This document shows, piece after piece, positions 36,475 through 47,450 of a stretch of 64,000 nucleotides of DNA. Made by a program: the position numbers and the translations under genes. The notes beneath the pieces were generated by a model that was not told the origin of the DNA, did not search any database, and saw nothing but the letters and a program-made list of their open reading frames with translations. Numbering within the stretch: position 1 is the first letter of the stretch; each line of letters begins with the position of its first letter. Origin of the DNA: Otatea glauca (lineage: Eukaryota; Streptophyta; Magnoliopsida; Poales; Poaceae); assembly GCA_036346275.1 (NCBI GenBank), contig JAYEVK010000305.1:62001-126000 (forward strand). Direction: 5' to 3'.

Positions 36475-36690
36475 TAAGAAAACTTATCATAGACGGTTCT
36501 AATTAGAAACCGTCTGTGATGTTATAATATCATAAATGGTACTAATTAAAAACCGTCTGTGATGTTGTATATCACAGATGGTTTGGAAACCGTCTATGAT
36601 ATACCATAACATCAATGACATATGGTTACAGACGGTTTGAACCGTTTGTGATAACGGTTTCGAACCATCTATAATGAACTTTTCTTTAGT
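36475..36690. repeat. Right CACTA subterminal repeats
   Basis: Inverted pairs of agacggttcta / agaaaccgtctgtgat with atatcacagatggtttgg and its partner. The block ends at the terminal CACTACTAAAG (reverse strand) at 36694. Confidence 0.85.
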
Positions 36691-36694
36691 AGTG

Positions 36695-36946
36695 AGCTAG
36701 TGGTTCCCGATGACGTCTACATCCTTGACTAGGCCGAGGAAGAAGGGATCGATCGACCTGCCTTACTCCCGTCGAGCTGGCTCCTCCTCCTGCGCCAGCA
36801 AGGTCATCTCCGGCGAGGTGGACCAGTCCGACCAGAGCTTCCTCGACGACGACCAGGTTGCCACCGGCTGGGTGCTCACCTGCCTCGCCTACCCCAAGTC
36901 CGACCACGTCATCGAGACCCACAAGGAGGACGAGCTCACCGCCTAA
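36695..36946 (+). pseudogene. Ferredoxin pseudogene, 3' part, with damaged Fe-S ligands
   Basis: Resuming at the CACTA edge, the frame reads VPDDVYILD, then TAG at 36730 where glutamine is expected, then AEEEGID. A tandem atcg duplication near 36748 shifts the frame. The rest is in frame to TAA at 36944: DLPYSRRAGSSSCASK, EVDQSDQSFLDDDQV, GWVLTCLAYPKSD and VIETHKEDELTA. In chloroplast ferredoxin the 2Fe-2S cluster uses four cysteines (SCRAGSCSSC plus a later TC). Here the first is arginine and the second is lost with one residue, so two of four ligands remain. It is the most complete ferredoxin remnant here. Confidence 0.88.
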
Positions 36947-37427
36947 GCTATTGCTTTCTTCATTGTTTGCAAGATCGAATTGACGCATTTGCTAATTTGT
37001 ACTCGAGTGATTTGTTGCATTCGGGGCACTCAAATTTCTGATTTTGCATGGAGATTTGTGGTGGATCTAACTAGGCTCATTGGCTAGCTATTCGTTGGCT
37101 GCATGGCTTTGAGATAGCGGTCAGTTTGTTTCATTTTGTGGAGGCAAATTAAGCAAAACGTACAAATCACTAATATGAAATGAGTTGGTATAATTTGTTC
37201 TGTGGGCTTCATCTGCCTTTTTGATGGCCCTTTTATCTTGTTTGATTTCAAGAACCCAAAAACAAAAGATTTTTTTTGGGGCCTTTAATTTAGGTCTTCT
37301 ATGGGTTTCATGCATGCGTATCATCATATAGCATCCACAGCTCGAGAAGTTTAACTGCATGCATGCAAGATTTGCTTAAGTAATTTATAATATGTTCTTT
37401 TTTTGTACGTACGACCGTGCATCAACA
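36947..37427. other. Probable ferredoxin 3' flank; no further gene seen
   Basis: AT-rich sequence following the ferredoxin stop. It may include the old 3' untranslated region. No other feature was recognised. Confidence 0.35.
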
Positions 37428-37571
37428 CACTACTGCAGAAAAAACCATCACAGACGGTTCAAAAGTGTCATTACAAACGATTTTATGACCCACCTGTAAG
37501 CATATGTCTATAATAATATGGCGCATGTCACAGACGATTTGTATCAAGAATCGTATGTGATAGTCTATTAC
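37428..37571. mobile_element. CACTA terminus of a second, non-autonomous element
   Basis: It starts CACTACTGCAGAAAAAACC at 37428 and continues with catcacagacggttc and gtcacagacgatttgt...atgtgatag, the same subterminal motif as in the large CACTA. The three bases before it are aca. No matching opposite end was found; the foldback that follows may be its body. Confidence 0.7.
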
Positions 37572-37927
37572 CATATCAATGAAATGATTTATAGGTATAG
37601 CAGAAAGTTAAGTACCTCATCGCATCTGTGAGAACAAATATTGCTGGATTCCAAAGCAAAATCCAATTTCATCTACAGTTCGCCCTGAAAGTTTTCATGC
37701 TCGGATTTATCTTTCACTTCATCCTCATCCCCGAATGAGAATAGGCTGCCTATGATTTTCTCATTCGGGGATGAGGATGGAGTAGAAAATAAATCAAAGC
37801 ATGACAACTTTTAGGATGAACTGTGGATGTAATTGGATTTTGCCTTTGAATCCATCAATATTTGTTCTCACAAATGCGAGGAGGTGCTTAATTTTCTGAT
37901 GTGCCTGTAAATCATTCTATTGATATG
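37572..37927. repeat. Foldback with arms of about 170 bp
   Basis: The left arm (37572-37743) and right arm (37754-37927) are inverted copies. Paired phrases are catatcaat / attgatatg, gtgagaacaaatattg / caatatttgttctcac, and ctcatccccgaatgaga / tctcattcggggatgag. The centre ataggctgcctat is itself palindromic, so there is almost no loop. No coding sequence. Confidence 0.9.
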
Positions 37928-38595
37928 ATACATTTTTCTTTAGAACATTGTAGTAGGTTGTCAAAACAAGTTGAACCTGATGCATACCTTTCTTATGATA
38001 AACATAGGATATTTTCATGTGACAATACATTGAGAAGATATGATAGCACAAAGATCAACAAATATACATTGAGAAACAACATTATTTGATAGATCAAGAC
38101 AAGGAGATCCTAGGACTCAAGGGGGAGGCGGAGGGCGCTGAAAGATTTCATTTGAGTGGGGAGTGCGGTGGGCAAAAACCCTAGGATGATATATAATACT
38201 AGTAGGGTGCAAGTACGTGCTTTGCCACAAGATATTAAACCTTACACTAAATAGTACTTTTGTTTCACACACATATTAAGCGAATCAACTAACCAAAAGA
38301 GGGCGAAACATATATATCTATTAGTATATAGTATGAATTTTAGACAGAATGACAACAATTTACATGATAATGTGATTGCTACAATATTTTGTACAGAAGT
38401 TAGAAGCTTGTCTGCTATAAGTATCTGTTCAATTTTAGTCATTTCCATGTAGTCAAAATACCGAAGCCATTCAAAATATATTACCAACATTCTTCTTTTT
38501 TTCCAATAATATTGTGCGTACTATTTTGGATACATGTTGCAATTTGCAAAGTATTCTAATCACAAACACATAATATTTGAACTGGTGGCATGATA
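37928..38595. other. No gene seen
   Basis: AT-rich. The phrase actagtagggtgcaagtacg (38201-38220) resembles a common grass repeat start, but I could not delimit it. Confidence 0.3.
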
Positions 38596-38599
38596 CGGG

Positions 38600-38878
38600 G
38601 ACAAAAATTTGATCAATACCATTTTGTATTAGTCAAATAAAATAATTTAAAATACCCTAGAGCCCTAGAAATCGTACCAATCGTAGCAACAACACCTGTT
38701 CATTGATTCCCTAGTGACAATGTGCTAATCATTTAAGCAAGTTAATCAATTGCACGGTGTAATCTCTGCTACCCATGGAGTGGAGAATCACTATAGAACT
38801 TTCTAGGGCTTAGGGCATTTTAAATGATTTTATTTGACCAATACAAAATGCTATTGATTTGATCAATAAAAATGTACC
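38600..38878. repeat. Inverted repeat, arms of about 80 bp, loop of about 120 bp
   Basis: The left arm (about 38600-38677) contains attttgtattagtcaaata and taccctagagccctaga. The right arm (about 38798-38878) contains tctagggcttagggca and tatttgaccaatacaaaat. No terminal motif or duplication was seen. It may be a small MITE-like element. Confidence 0.7.
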
Positions 38879-39919
38879 TTATGTTTATGATTAGAATATG
38901 ATTAGAAAACCCAGGGCACTCGCCTGAGGATGATGCATCACTGGCTGCCCCAAGGAAGAACATCTTCCCCAGCTCTCGGGTTTGAACTTGTGCTAGGTGC
39001 ATGCAAGATGCAACACAATGCGATTTAAGATCTCTAGCAAAACTCAATATTATGAAATATGCCAACCATGCACCCAAGGCCTCCACACGCCTATTGACAT
39101 CCACGGTGGCGTCGGTAGCAGCGAGCATAGGTTAGTGGCTACGGCGCCGTCATACATCAGTTGTACTACAAATCGACGGTGGTTACAGTACTGACCGCGG
39201 TTGGCAAGCACGAAAGGCTAACAGTTGGACCCATTTGTTTTTCTTCTTGTTTCTTTTGACTTACAACTGAAGCTACTCCATTGAAAGAAAAAATTGCTTA
39301 GCCTCTCCATACTCCGATGCAAGCAATAATTTCTTAACCTCTGGTTTTGGCCTTAGGCAGGTATAATAAAACCACATGAGCTTACTAGCCAGTAGCATGT
39401 ACATATTAGCTTTGTTTTATATAAAGCAGTGAGAAAACATGAGAGAGAAGAGAATTAGCTCTTATTTGGTAACCAGCATCGCACGGGAAACAACGTGGTA
39501 TAGCCAGCAAAAATCCCGTATTGGAGCCGTTGTGAGCAACTATTAGTGTTGAAGTTAGTGTTTTGTCAATAGCCACAAAGATGAAGTTAGTGTTAAATGT
39601 CCAAATTAAATACTTTAGTGTTTCTCTAAAGACAACCTTTAGAGATAGTTATTGTGCAAACTGATTTTATTGCTTACTTTAGATGATATGGATGAGAGAT
39701 AGAGTAAGAAGTAGTTTTGTTTATTAGAGCTGCTCTTAGCAACAAGCAATGCACCGGTTGGCGCAACCATTACTGTTGAAGATAATAAGCGACCCACTAG
39801 CCTACCACCACATGGTACCCATCGCATCCTTGCTCTAATTGCCCAACCCAGTCGAGCTGAGCCTCCTCAACTCTGAAGCCAGCTAGCAATACACTATCCT
39901 CTCCCCTCTCGTCAACCTA
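38879..39919. other. No gene seen
   Basis: Mixed-composition spacer without long frames or recognisable domains. Confidence 0.3.
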
Positions 39920-39927
39920 CCTAGATA

Positions 39928-40774
39928 TTAACCTAGGCAACGGGCCGTATCGTTTTGGGCTAACCCTCGGCAACTGGTCCAACACGATCCAAAGCACAGT
40001 ATGATACGAATGATGGGTCTTACCGGATTTGAAAACTCAGTACGATGCACGGCATAGCACGGCACGACCGATTGGATCGTACTTTAGCCAGCTGGGCACG
40101 AAAGTGGTTATTTTCGTAAAAAAAATATCATATCTACAACCTAACCCATCATCAACTATTTTACCACTGCAGTCCAGATCATCATCAGATACTGCATCTC
40201 CCCTTTACCTCCTCACATGACCCATTCGATATAGTCGCCATCTCCCCCATCTCCATCATCTCTTCTCTCTCTCCTCTCGTCGTCCTCCACCTCTGCTTCC
40301 TCTCCGCTAGCCTGGAACGTATGAACGATCTGGATATTGAGTAGTTAGTATATATACATGTTATTATTGTACTCTTTTTTTTATGAGTGGAACCCTGCTC
40401 TACGCGTAAGGTTTTTAATGAGACAGTAAATTTGTATCTGTACCCAATGAATAAATAAATTTAGTTTTTTTCCTCAAATAATTGTGTGTACCGAATCCTC
40501 GCCGGCGATCGATGCTCGCTCCTCGTCTTTGGTGCCATTCACAGCGACAAACCAACGATGATGGTGTCTACGACTCCACGCGATCAACAAGACAAGACTT
40601 AGGCTAGCACAACACGGCAGTGACATGGCATGCCCTGGACCGTGCCTAGGCCTCGCCAAAGATAAGTTAGGCTAGCACGGCGAGGTGACCCTATCGGACA
40701 GGCATAATATGTTGTGGCCAGAAGCTTGTTGGACCCGTGCCGGCCAGCCCGATATAACCCAACTCCCACCTCTA
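39928..40774. mobile_element. Possible hAT-type element (weak left end)
   Basis: The right end ...ACTCCCACCTCTA resembles the ends of the elements at 10288 and 11333. It is followed by catagata (40775-40782), similar (7 of 8) to cctagata at 39920-39927. The interior has the same cggcacgac / gctagcacgg style of repeats. The left terminus does not pair well, so the boundary is tentative. Confidence 0.4.
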
Positions 40775-40784
40775 CATAGATAGC

Positions 40785-41004
40785 ATCACCGCAGTGCCAA
40801 ACGCCACCGCGCCGGCCGTTGCCACCCGCGTCGCCGTCTCGCTGCCGTCGCTGACCACCAAGCAGCTGGTGTGCGGCACAAGGCTGCGGGCGCAGGCGAC
40901 GTACAAGGTGTGAAGTTGGTGATGCCGTCGGGGGACGGGGGCAGCAGGTGCCCGACGGCGTCTACATCCTGGACAGGGCTGAGGAGCAACGGATGGACCT
41001 GCGC
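40785..41004 (+). pseudogene. Ferredoxin fragment, transit peptide to mid-domain
   Basis: The plus strand encodes AVPNATAPAVATRVAVSLPS and LTTKQLVCGTRLRAQATYKV, a typical grass ferredoxin transit peptide running into the mature start. A two-base loss near 40910 shifts the frame (a stop TGA appears), then LVMPSGDGG. A further shift leads to VPDGVYILDRAEEQRMDLR. It ends at 41004, exactly before a CACTA terminus, so the Fe-S loop is absent. No promoter was recognised. Confidence 0.82.
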
Positions 41005-41180
41005 CACTACAAGGGAAAAGGTTTTTTTGTGGCAAAAGTTTCCGTGCACTGGTTTTCATCGTAAAGTACTATATTTGTGATCAAATTTCCAGTCGTCATT
41101 GGTTGCCATTAATATTAATACTCAAATCACTAATAACATAGTAATAAATTTTCATACCCCACAAATAAGCATGCTCCTGA
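41005..41180. mobile_element. CACTA terminus abutting ferredoxin fragment
   Basis: It starts CACTACAAGGGAAAAGG at 41005, preceded by cgc. The following 170 bp, with gtggcaaaag, gtgatcaaattt and the phrase ccccacaaataagcatgctc, is shared with 59736-60170. The opposite end is not present; homology stops near 41176. Confidence 0.65.
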
Positions 41181-41302
41181 GTAGAGTTTTGTGCCGTGCC
41201 GAACCATGCCGGACCAGCATTGCATGGGCCTATTGGGCCATGTGTCTAAACCGTGCCATGTTGTTACGGTTTGGCCGGCCGACGATGTTGTGTCATGCCG
41301 AC

Positions 41303-41696
41303 TAGGGCTGTAAAAAAAGCTCGAGACACGCGAGCTACTCGAGCTCGGCTCGCGAGGGGCTCGACTCGAACTCCGAACGAGCCGCTCGCGAGCTTAATCG
41401 AGCCGAGCTCGAATAGTTCGCGAGCCTACTTGAGCCTGAACCGAGCTTTCTCGAGCTTGTTATCGAGCTTCCTCGAGCCGAGCTTAATCGAGCTTGTTAC
41501 CGAGCCTACCGAGCTTACCAGAATTACCGAGCTTACTCGAGCTTACCGAGCTTATCAAGCTTACTAAGCTTACTCGAGCCGAGCTCGAGCCTACTCGAGC
41601 TTGGACCGAGCCGAGCTCGAGCCTGGTTCGAGGCTCGAACCCGAGCTCGAGCCTGGAGGGTCAGGCTCGCTCGAGCTCAGCTCGTTTACAGCCCTA
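41303..41696. mobile_element. hAT-type MITE, 394 bp, 8-bp target duplication
   Basis: The inverted ends are TAGGGCTGTAAA and TTTACAGCCCTA. The flanks are atgccgac (41295-41302) and atgtcgac (41697-41704), 7 of 8 identical. The interior is a run of gagctcg / cgagctt repeats. It lies inside an older repeat related to the hAT element at 11333 (compare 41705-41810 with 11525-11635). Confidence 0.85.
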
Positions 41697-42551
41697 ATGT
41701 CGACCCGGCTCATTTGTACTATTGCGACGAAAGGAAAGGAGCCAAAGATGTATGGAGCCGAGGCAATGGACACAAATATTGGAGGAAAAATAACTAAATT
41801 TTATTCATTCTTGAATAGGTACAAAGTTACTGCTTCGTTAAAAACCTTACACCCAATGTGGGGTACCTCAGTGCAGAGCGGCTCGGTGCGCGTGTGTAAG
41901 ATCGAGAATGTCGACTAGAAGAAGGGGGGTGAATACGCGGTTTTAAAAATTTATCTCGAAAGATCACTATAGCCAAAACCTAGAATTAATGCGGAAGCGT
42001 AAATTAAACGGTTTTGACAATTAAGACCTAAAACCTCTAGGCTTACTATGTGCACTAACAATGTAAGACTAAATCAACGTTTGCAATCCTAGGTTGACAA
42101 CCAATTTAAATCTAGGAATGTAAATTGCAAGAATGTAAATAAGCAATAGAAAGCAAACCACAATTGACACGCAATTTTTACCGTGGTGTTCGAAGACTTG
42201 CCAGTCTCCCCTAATCCACGTTGAGTTAAGCCCAAACAAATTGGATCGACTCCACAAATTAAGCCAAGCACCTCGAATCCACTAGTGGTAGCTCTTCCCC
42301 CCTCTGGGTAGGTGAGCTCTAACCTTCACAACTCGCGAGCCTTCACACAATCTTCTTTGAGAAGGTCACCGAATCAATGACGCCTCCACGCCATCTAGAT
42401 ATCGTCAAAACACCAAGAGTAATAAATCAAGCCTCTTGCTTGATCCTCAAGTGCAACACATGCACAAGGATGCTCAATCCTTCTCTAGATGCAACACATT
42501 TAACTAGAGACCTTCTCTCCTTGCTCAAAGGTGCAACACAAGCACAATTAA

Positions 42552-43140
42552 GGCCCTGTTTGTTTCAGCTTTTTCACTGGCGAGAGGCGGGTGGAGGCGG
42601 CCCGATCTGGCACAGTAAGAGGCAACCGGATCCGGCATGGCGTGGGTGGAGGTGGGCGGACCCAAGGGTGGAACAGCAGGAGGCGGGTGGAGGCGGCCGA
42701 ATCTGGCGCGGCAAGAGGCGACCGAATCCACCTCATCGAGCCCCTCAGTATATGTTTTTATTTAGTTTGACGAGAGTTCAAAATTTTTATGCTATTTTCA
42801 GTCTGAGAAGAGTTCAAAATTGCCATGTATTAAGAGTTTCAAGTTGATAAATAATTATGCTCAGAATGAAGTTTGATTTCAAGATTAATCTATGTTTTTC
42901 AATACGACATTCGGTGAAAAAAGTATGAAATATTTTTATTAGATAAATCAGTACATAAGAAAAGTCCTTACAACCTTAAAGGGTATTTCAAACTTTCTAG
43001 CAATAAGCTACACCATCCAACCCATCAAAAAGCCAAGATACCAAACAACATGTCTTGGCTTAAAAGCAAATGGCTTTAAAGCTCGTTAAGCTAAAAGGCT
43101 AGCTTTAAGCCAAAAAGCCTAAGCCGAAATAAACAGGACC
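42552..43140. mobile_element. Tourist-like (PIF/Harbinger) MITE, 589 bp
   Basis: The inverted ends are GGCCCTGTTTGTTTCAGCTT and, reverse-complemented from the right, GGTCCTGTTTATTTCGGCTT. Both flanks carry taa (42549-42551 and 43141-43143), the Tourist target site. Inside, gaggcgggtggaggcggcc occurs twice as a direct repeat. Confidence 0.75.
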
Positions 43141-43779
43141 TAAGAGGAGAGGCTTGCACTAACTCAAGAGAAAGCAAATGAACACCAAGAGTCATCAAAT
43201 AAGAAACTCTAGCTCAAAAGCTTCTTAAATCACTCAAATATGGCTCTAAAAGCTTTAGAGGTTTTGCTCTCAAGTGTATATCTCAAATGGGTGCAAAAGC
43301 AACCGCAAACACCTCCTAGCTGGGTCCTTTTATAGCCCCTCAAGAAAATTAGCCGTTGGAGGCAAAATGTCCAAAAATCAACAAAACCCGGTGCTACCAC
43401 CCATCTAGGACCAGTAGCACTAGCCCTAGGCTCAACGGTCAGTTTCGTGTATTAAATACATCGAAACTAGCCATTACTATAGTACTCTGATGCTACCGCC
43501 CATCTAGGACCGGTAGCACAGGCCATTTCAACCAAAAACACCACTTTGGAAAATAAACACCACCCTTTAGAGCGGACCACTGTTTCAGCAACTAAAACTG
43601 TCATAATTTTTTACTCCGAAGTCCGATTTAGGCGATCTTGGACTCTATGAAAAACTAATCAAGAAGGATACAATATCCACCCTTTTTTAAGATTTAAGTA
43701 ACAATAGATATTTTCAAATATCACAAAAACTCTAACGTAGTCACTCAAGTCTAAAATATGATTTTCTCGAAATCCCTCA

Positions 43780-44190
43780 CATAGACTTGATCACGAGCGT
43801 GACTACAAGCTATCAAGAGTCAACAAGATTAACTCTTGAGCCATGTGATGATCAACCCATGATCAAAACAATTTTGAAAAACACATTTGCAAATTCTAAT
43901 CATATGCTCCAAGATCAAATACATGAACACCAACATTTTGCAAAACATATTTGCAAATATAAATCTTGCAAGCCAGTGTAATCAAGATCACATATTTGAG
44001 CCATGTGGTGATCAACAAATGATCAAACCAATTTGCAAAATACATTTGCAAACTCTAGTCACATGCTCCAAAGAATTGCAGAAATATCAACTTGTTTGTA
44101 AAACACATTTGCAAATATTAAATCCAATAAAAGCACAAAGATCAATCATGAACTCCAAAATTTTGCAAAACAACATCAAGCATGAGCTTA
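43780..44190 (+). repeat. Degenerate tandem repeat of about 160 bp (gagccatgtg...atttgcaaa)
   Basis: The phrases gagccatgtgatgatcaac (about 43839) and gagccatgtggtgatcaac (about 43998) each start a similar block with caaaacacatttgcaaa and catgctccaa. Further units continue beyond the gypsy insertion (55980-56100). Confidence 0.65.
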
Positions 44191-47100
44191 CAGAAGGACC
44201 GAATCGCGATTCGAACCAAGCGTGTTTACTGCACTAGTCCGGGATCAGCGCTAGTGCACACGACTTAACATTGGTACATATCACATCATACACAGCGATA
44301 ATAGAATAATAGTTCATTTATTGATATAGCTAAATGTATGATCTTATGACCAACTTACATTATTAAGCCACGCAGAGTAAGGCGAGAATATAAACTAATA
44401 ATTAAGCGTGGAAAGTAGAAGCGTAGATAGCTCATCGATTCACCACGGGCAACCAACAAGGCTCGGACCCTAATGACTCGTGTCTTCTGGACTTCATCTT
44501 CCAACACAGTGTAGATTCCTCAGCTGTTGATTATTGTTGTTTGGCAAGGGTGAGTACTTAAAGCACTCAACAAGTTGTGCACGAATGCGATTCTATTTAT
44601 CTATATGTAAGGCTTATTCCAAAGGATAGGCTATCATGGCTATTTTGCAATAAGCGGCATTTATGAACAAATACAATAATAGATTGTAAAGAATGTAAAG
44701 CGAATAGCAATAATAAATAAATTCAGTATTTCTCAAGTAAACCAAGTTTCCAATCCTAAATCAAGTTCCAATCTTCCATATGGCAATCCCGCCATCCCAA
44801 CCAAGTTGTCCGATTTATTAAACTAACCCTTAAGCTGTAATTCCCGAGCATTGCTCAATATCATGAGCACGGCTATCCGAATAGTTTCACACTCTCAGAG
44901 GTTATGCACTTTACCCACGTGATACAACCAAACACCACAAAGGCGAGAGATTATAACAAAGCCTTTACAATGCTCTATCTTAATCCGATACTACCGCTAA
45001 GGTTTCAACAACTGGTGCGGTCTGTAAACCACATCCAGGGCCCCCCTCTTGCGCCATGTGAATTACACCCTAACCCGGGAACTCACACCGACCACGATAG
45101 TATCAACATTAAGACTTTGCAAATTACTCAGCTAGGCTGGCCCATACCAGACATGTGGTTGCATGATTGACTCAGGTCAAAGGCTTGCAAGGTTAAGTCC
45201 TTAGTGTGATCAAGACAAGACTTCCACATACCCTCTGCCCATCGGGCCCACCTTGGCCTCCTCGCCCTTTGCCACTTGCCCCAATCTAAGTGATTATCAC
45301 CCAGTTGATTACCAAGCACCACGTGCCATCAACAATTCAACATCGTTGCGTGACATGACTCGCCACAACAACTCAATCTCATCGTGTGATCCCACATGAC
45401 ACACAAGTTCATAACATTGTTCCATATACCATTAATCAAGATTAATTATCAATGATTCTGACACATGTGATGACGTGGCATGGCTAAGCAACTATTACGA
45501 ACTAAACCTCCAATGTTGATTATAATTATTAACCAACTATATTAAACCAATCTAGGGTGACAATGGATCATGGCATACAATGACAAGGTAGGGTATAGAT
45601 CAATCTGGTATTTTAGCTAAGCCCAATCTAATTTGAAACAGTTGTATATTTGAAATATATGCAATAGCGTAAATCAAACATAGCGATTTTATAAACATGG
45701 GTTCAACATGATCAAAGCACAACTTGCCTTGGAATAGGTCCTGATCTTGATCTGAAGTTTGCTCTTGAGTTGCTGGATCTTCCTCCGAAGCGTCGCACAA
45801 TTCAACGTCTCACAGCGTCTTAGAAAGAGAAAAGCAAATAAATAGCAAAACAGAGATAAATTGAACTCCAAAAATCAAATAAAATTCACCATTAAATAGA
45901 TCTCAATTTTACAAATTTTTAGAAATTTGAATCACTCAAATCCGAGTTACGATGCAAAAGATGTAGCCTTTTGAAGTTTGAAATAAATCTTGAAATCGAG
46001 AAAATCGAAATTCGAAATTAACAGATTTATTTTTATTCGAAAAACTGATTTATGACGTCAGCGTGACATCAGCATGACGCAGCGCTGGACCGAACCAATC
46101 GAAGCCGGCGCGTGTCGGTCCATGGATCGAGTCCCGGCGTGGCTCGGACCACGGTGAACCCGTGCCGCGACGCCGGCCTCTGCGCTGACGCGCGGCGCGA
46201 TCGATTGGGCGCGACGCATGGTTCGATCGAACCGCGAAACATGATCGGATGGCTAGCGATCTCGCACGACACGGCGGCGCATCAACCAACCGATCTAGAT
46301 CGAAGGTCCGCGCCCCGCTCCGCGGCACGCGCGGCACGATCTCACCTCTCCGCTATGGATCGGACGGTCGATAGCTTTCTGGCGATGGCGTCTGGCGAAG
46401 AAGACACCGGAGTTGGAGACGACGACGGCGCGGCAGCGAAACAGCGGTCCCACGGCGATGTTTCTTTGCGGTGCACACGTATCTCGGCACGGGGATCTCG
46501 GCTCCGGTCCTTAGGTCGACGAAGGCAGCGAGTCGGCGGCGCTTTTTGCCAAAAACCGCGGCGGCGTGAAGGTGTACTCCGGTGGTCGGCGGCGCTACGG
46601 AGCTCCTCGAGCGTCGCGCGGCGGATGAAATATCGCGAAGCTCACGAGGAACCTTGGGGCTTACCCGCCGCTTAAATAGCCTCGGCGTCCGAGCCCTACG
46701 GCGAAGAAGTTCGGCGTCGTTCTGACGGCGAACTCGAGTCGAACCGGAGACGACGACGTCTCGGCCAGAGCGTGTCGCGAATCCCGATCACGATCCGAAC
46801 TCCTCTGCGGCGCAATCGAGCAGAAGAAATGCGATCGGACGGTGCGGAATTAGGGTTTGCTCTGAAATTTGACCGGGCGCAGCTGGCTTGCTGGGCCGCC
46901 TGAGTTGTGGGCGCCCGACTTTATTCGTTGGCTTTTAAAGGATTTTACATTTAAAATAATTACGAAATTCATTTAATTTGTTTTAGGCAATAAAATAATC
47001 GGGAAAAATCCAAAAAATCTCAAAAATCTTGTGAGACATTACGGACTCAAATAAAATATTTTTACCAAAACTTTATTTTAACTTTGCATGATTTAAATAC

Positions 47101-47234
47101 TTTTGGATAAAAAGCAATAAACTTGAAATAAGATTTAATTCAAATAAATCCAGAAAAATCTAAATAAATTCGAGAAAATCATAAATGCACATTTAAGCAA
47201 TAAAATAATATTTGGCAGATTTTGGGATGTTACA
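44191..47234 (-). repeat. 3' LTR of the full gypsy element (3044 bp)
   Basis: It starts cagaaggaccg (the usual tgtaaggaccc is altered) and ends ggatgttaca. It aligns with the LTR at 52895-55975 but is 37 bp shorter through many 1-2 base gaps. TATA-like site at 46672-46678. The polypurine tract, minus-strand TATGGGGAGG, abuts it at 47235-47248. Confidence 0.9.
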
Positions 47235-47450
47235 AACCTCCCCATAATGAATCTCGACCCGAGATTGGGGCTAACTAGAGAATAGGTTTGGGAATTCGAC
47301 TTCAAATCTTCTTCTCGCTCCCAAGTGGCTTCACTTTGGAATGATTGCTCCATTGAACTCGCAAAAGCGAATAGTCTTGTTTACGGTCTTTCGTTCCATA
47401 ACATCCAAAATTGGATTGGTTGCTCTTTGTCGTCAAATCTTCCTGTGACT

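Larger units (their letters stand above)
13436..36694 (+). mobile_element. CACTA (En/Spm-type) transposon, 23.3 kb, with nested insertions
   Basis: The left end reads cgttactatagaaag and the right end, reverse-complemented, CACTACTAAAGAAA; two changes in the left end account for its loss of a perfect CACTA. The three bases agc flank both ends (13433-13435 and 36695-36697), the expected CACTA duplication. Joining the flanks restores a continuous ferredoxin reading frame (GEVE / L.VPDDVYILD). Subterminal repeats carrying acggttcta / cgtctgtgat lie inside both ends. The element encodes a TNP2-like gene (14685-16267) and a TNPA/Ulp1-like gene (33250-36086), both on the plus strand. Removing the Sirevirus (14.2 kb) leaves about 9.1 kb. 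Both genes are broken, so it is now non-autonomous. Confidence 0.85.

Noticed and set aside
41005..41180. Helitron end that captured ferredoxin
   Set aside because: The border reads CACTACAAG, and no CTRR end with a 3' hairpin between A and T was found, so CACTA is the better explanation.
43780..44190. Satellite or centromeric tandem repeat
   Set aside because: Only two to four degenerate units are present and they continue within what looks like an LTR, so a satellite array is not supported.
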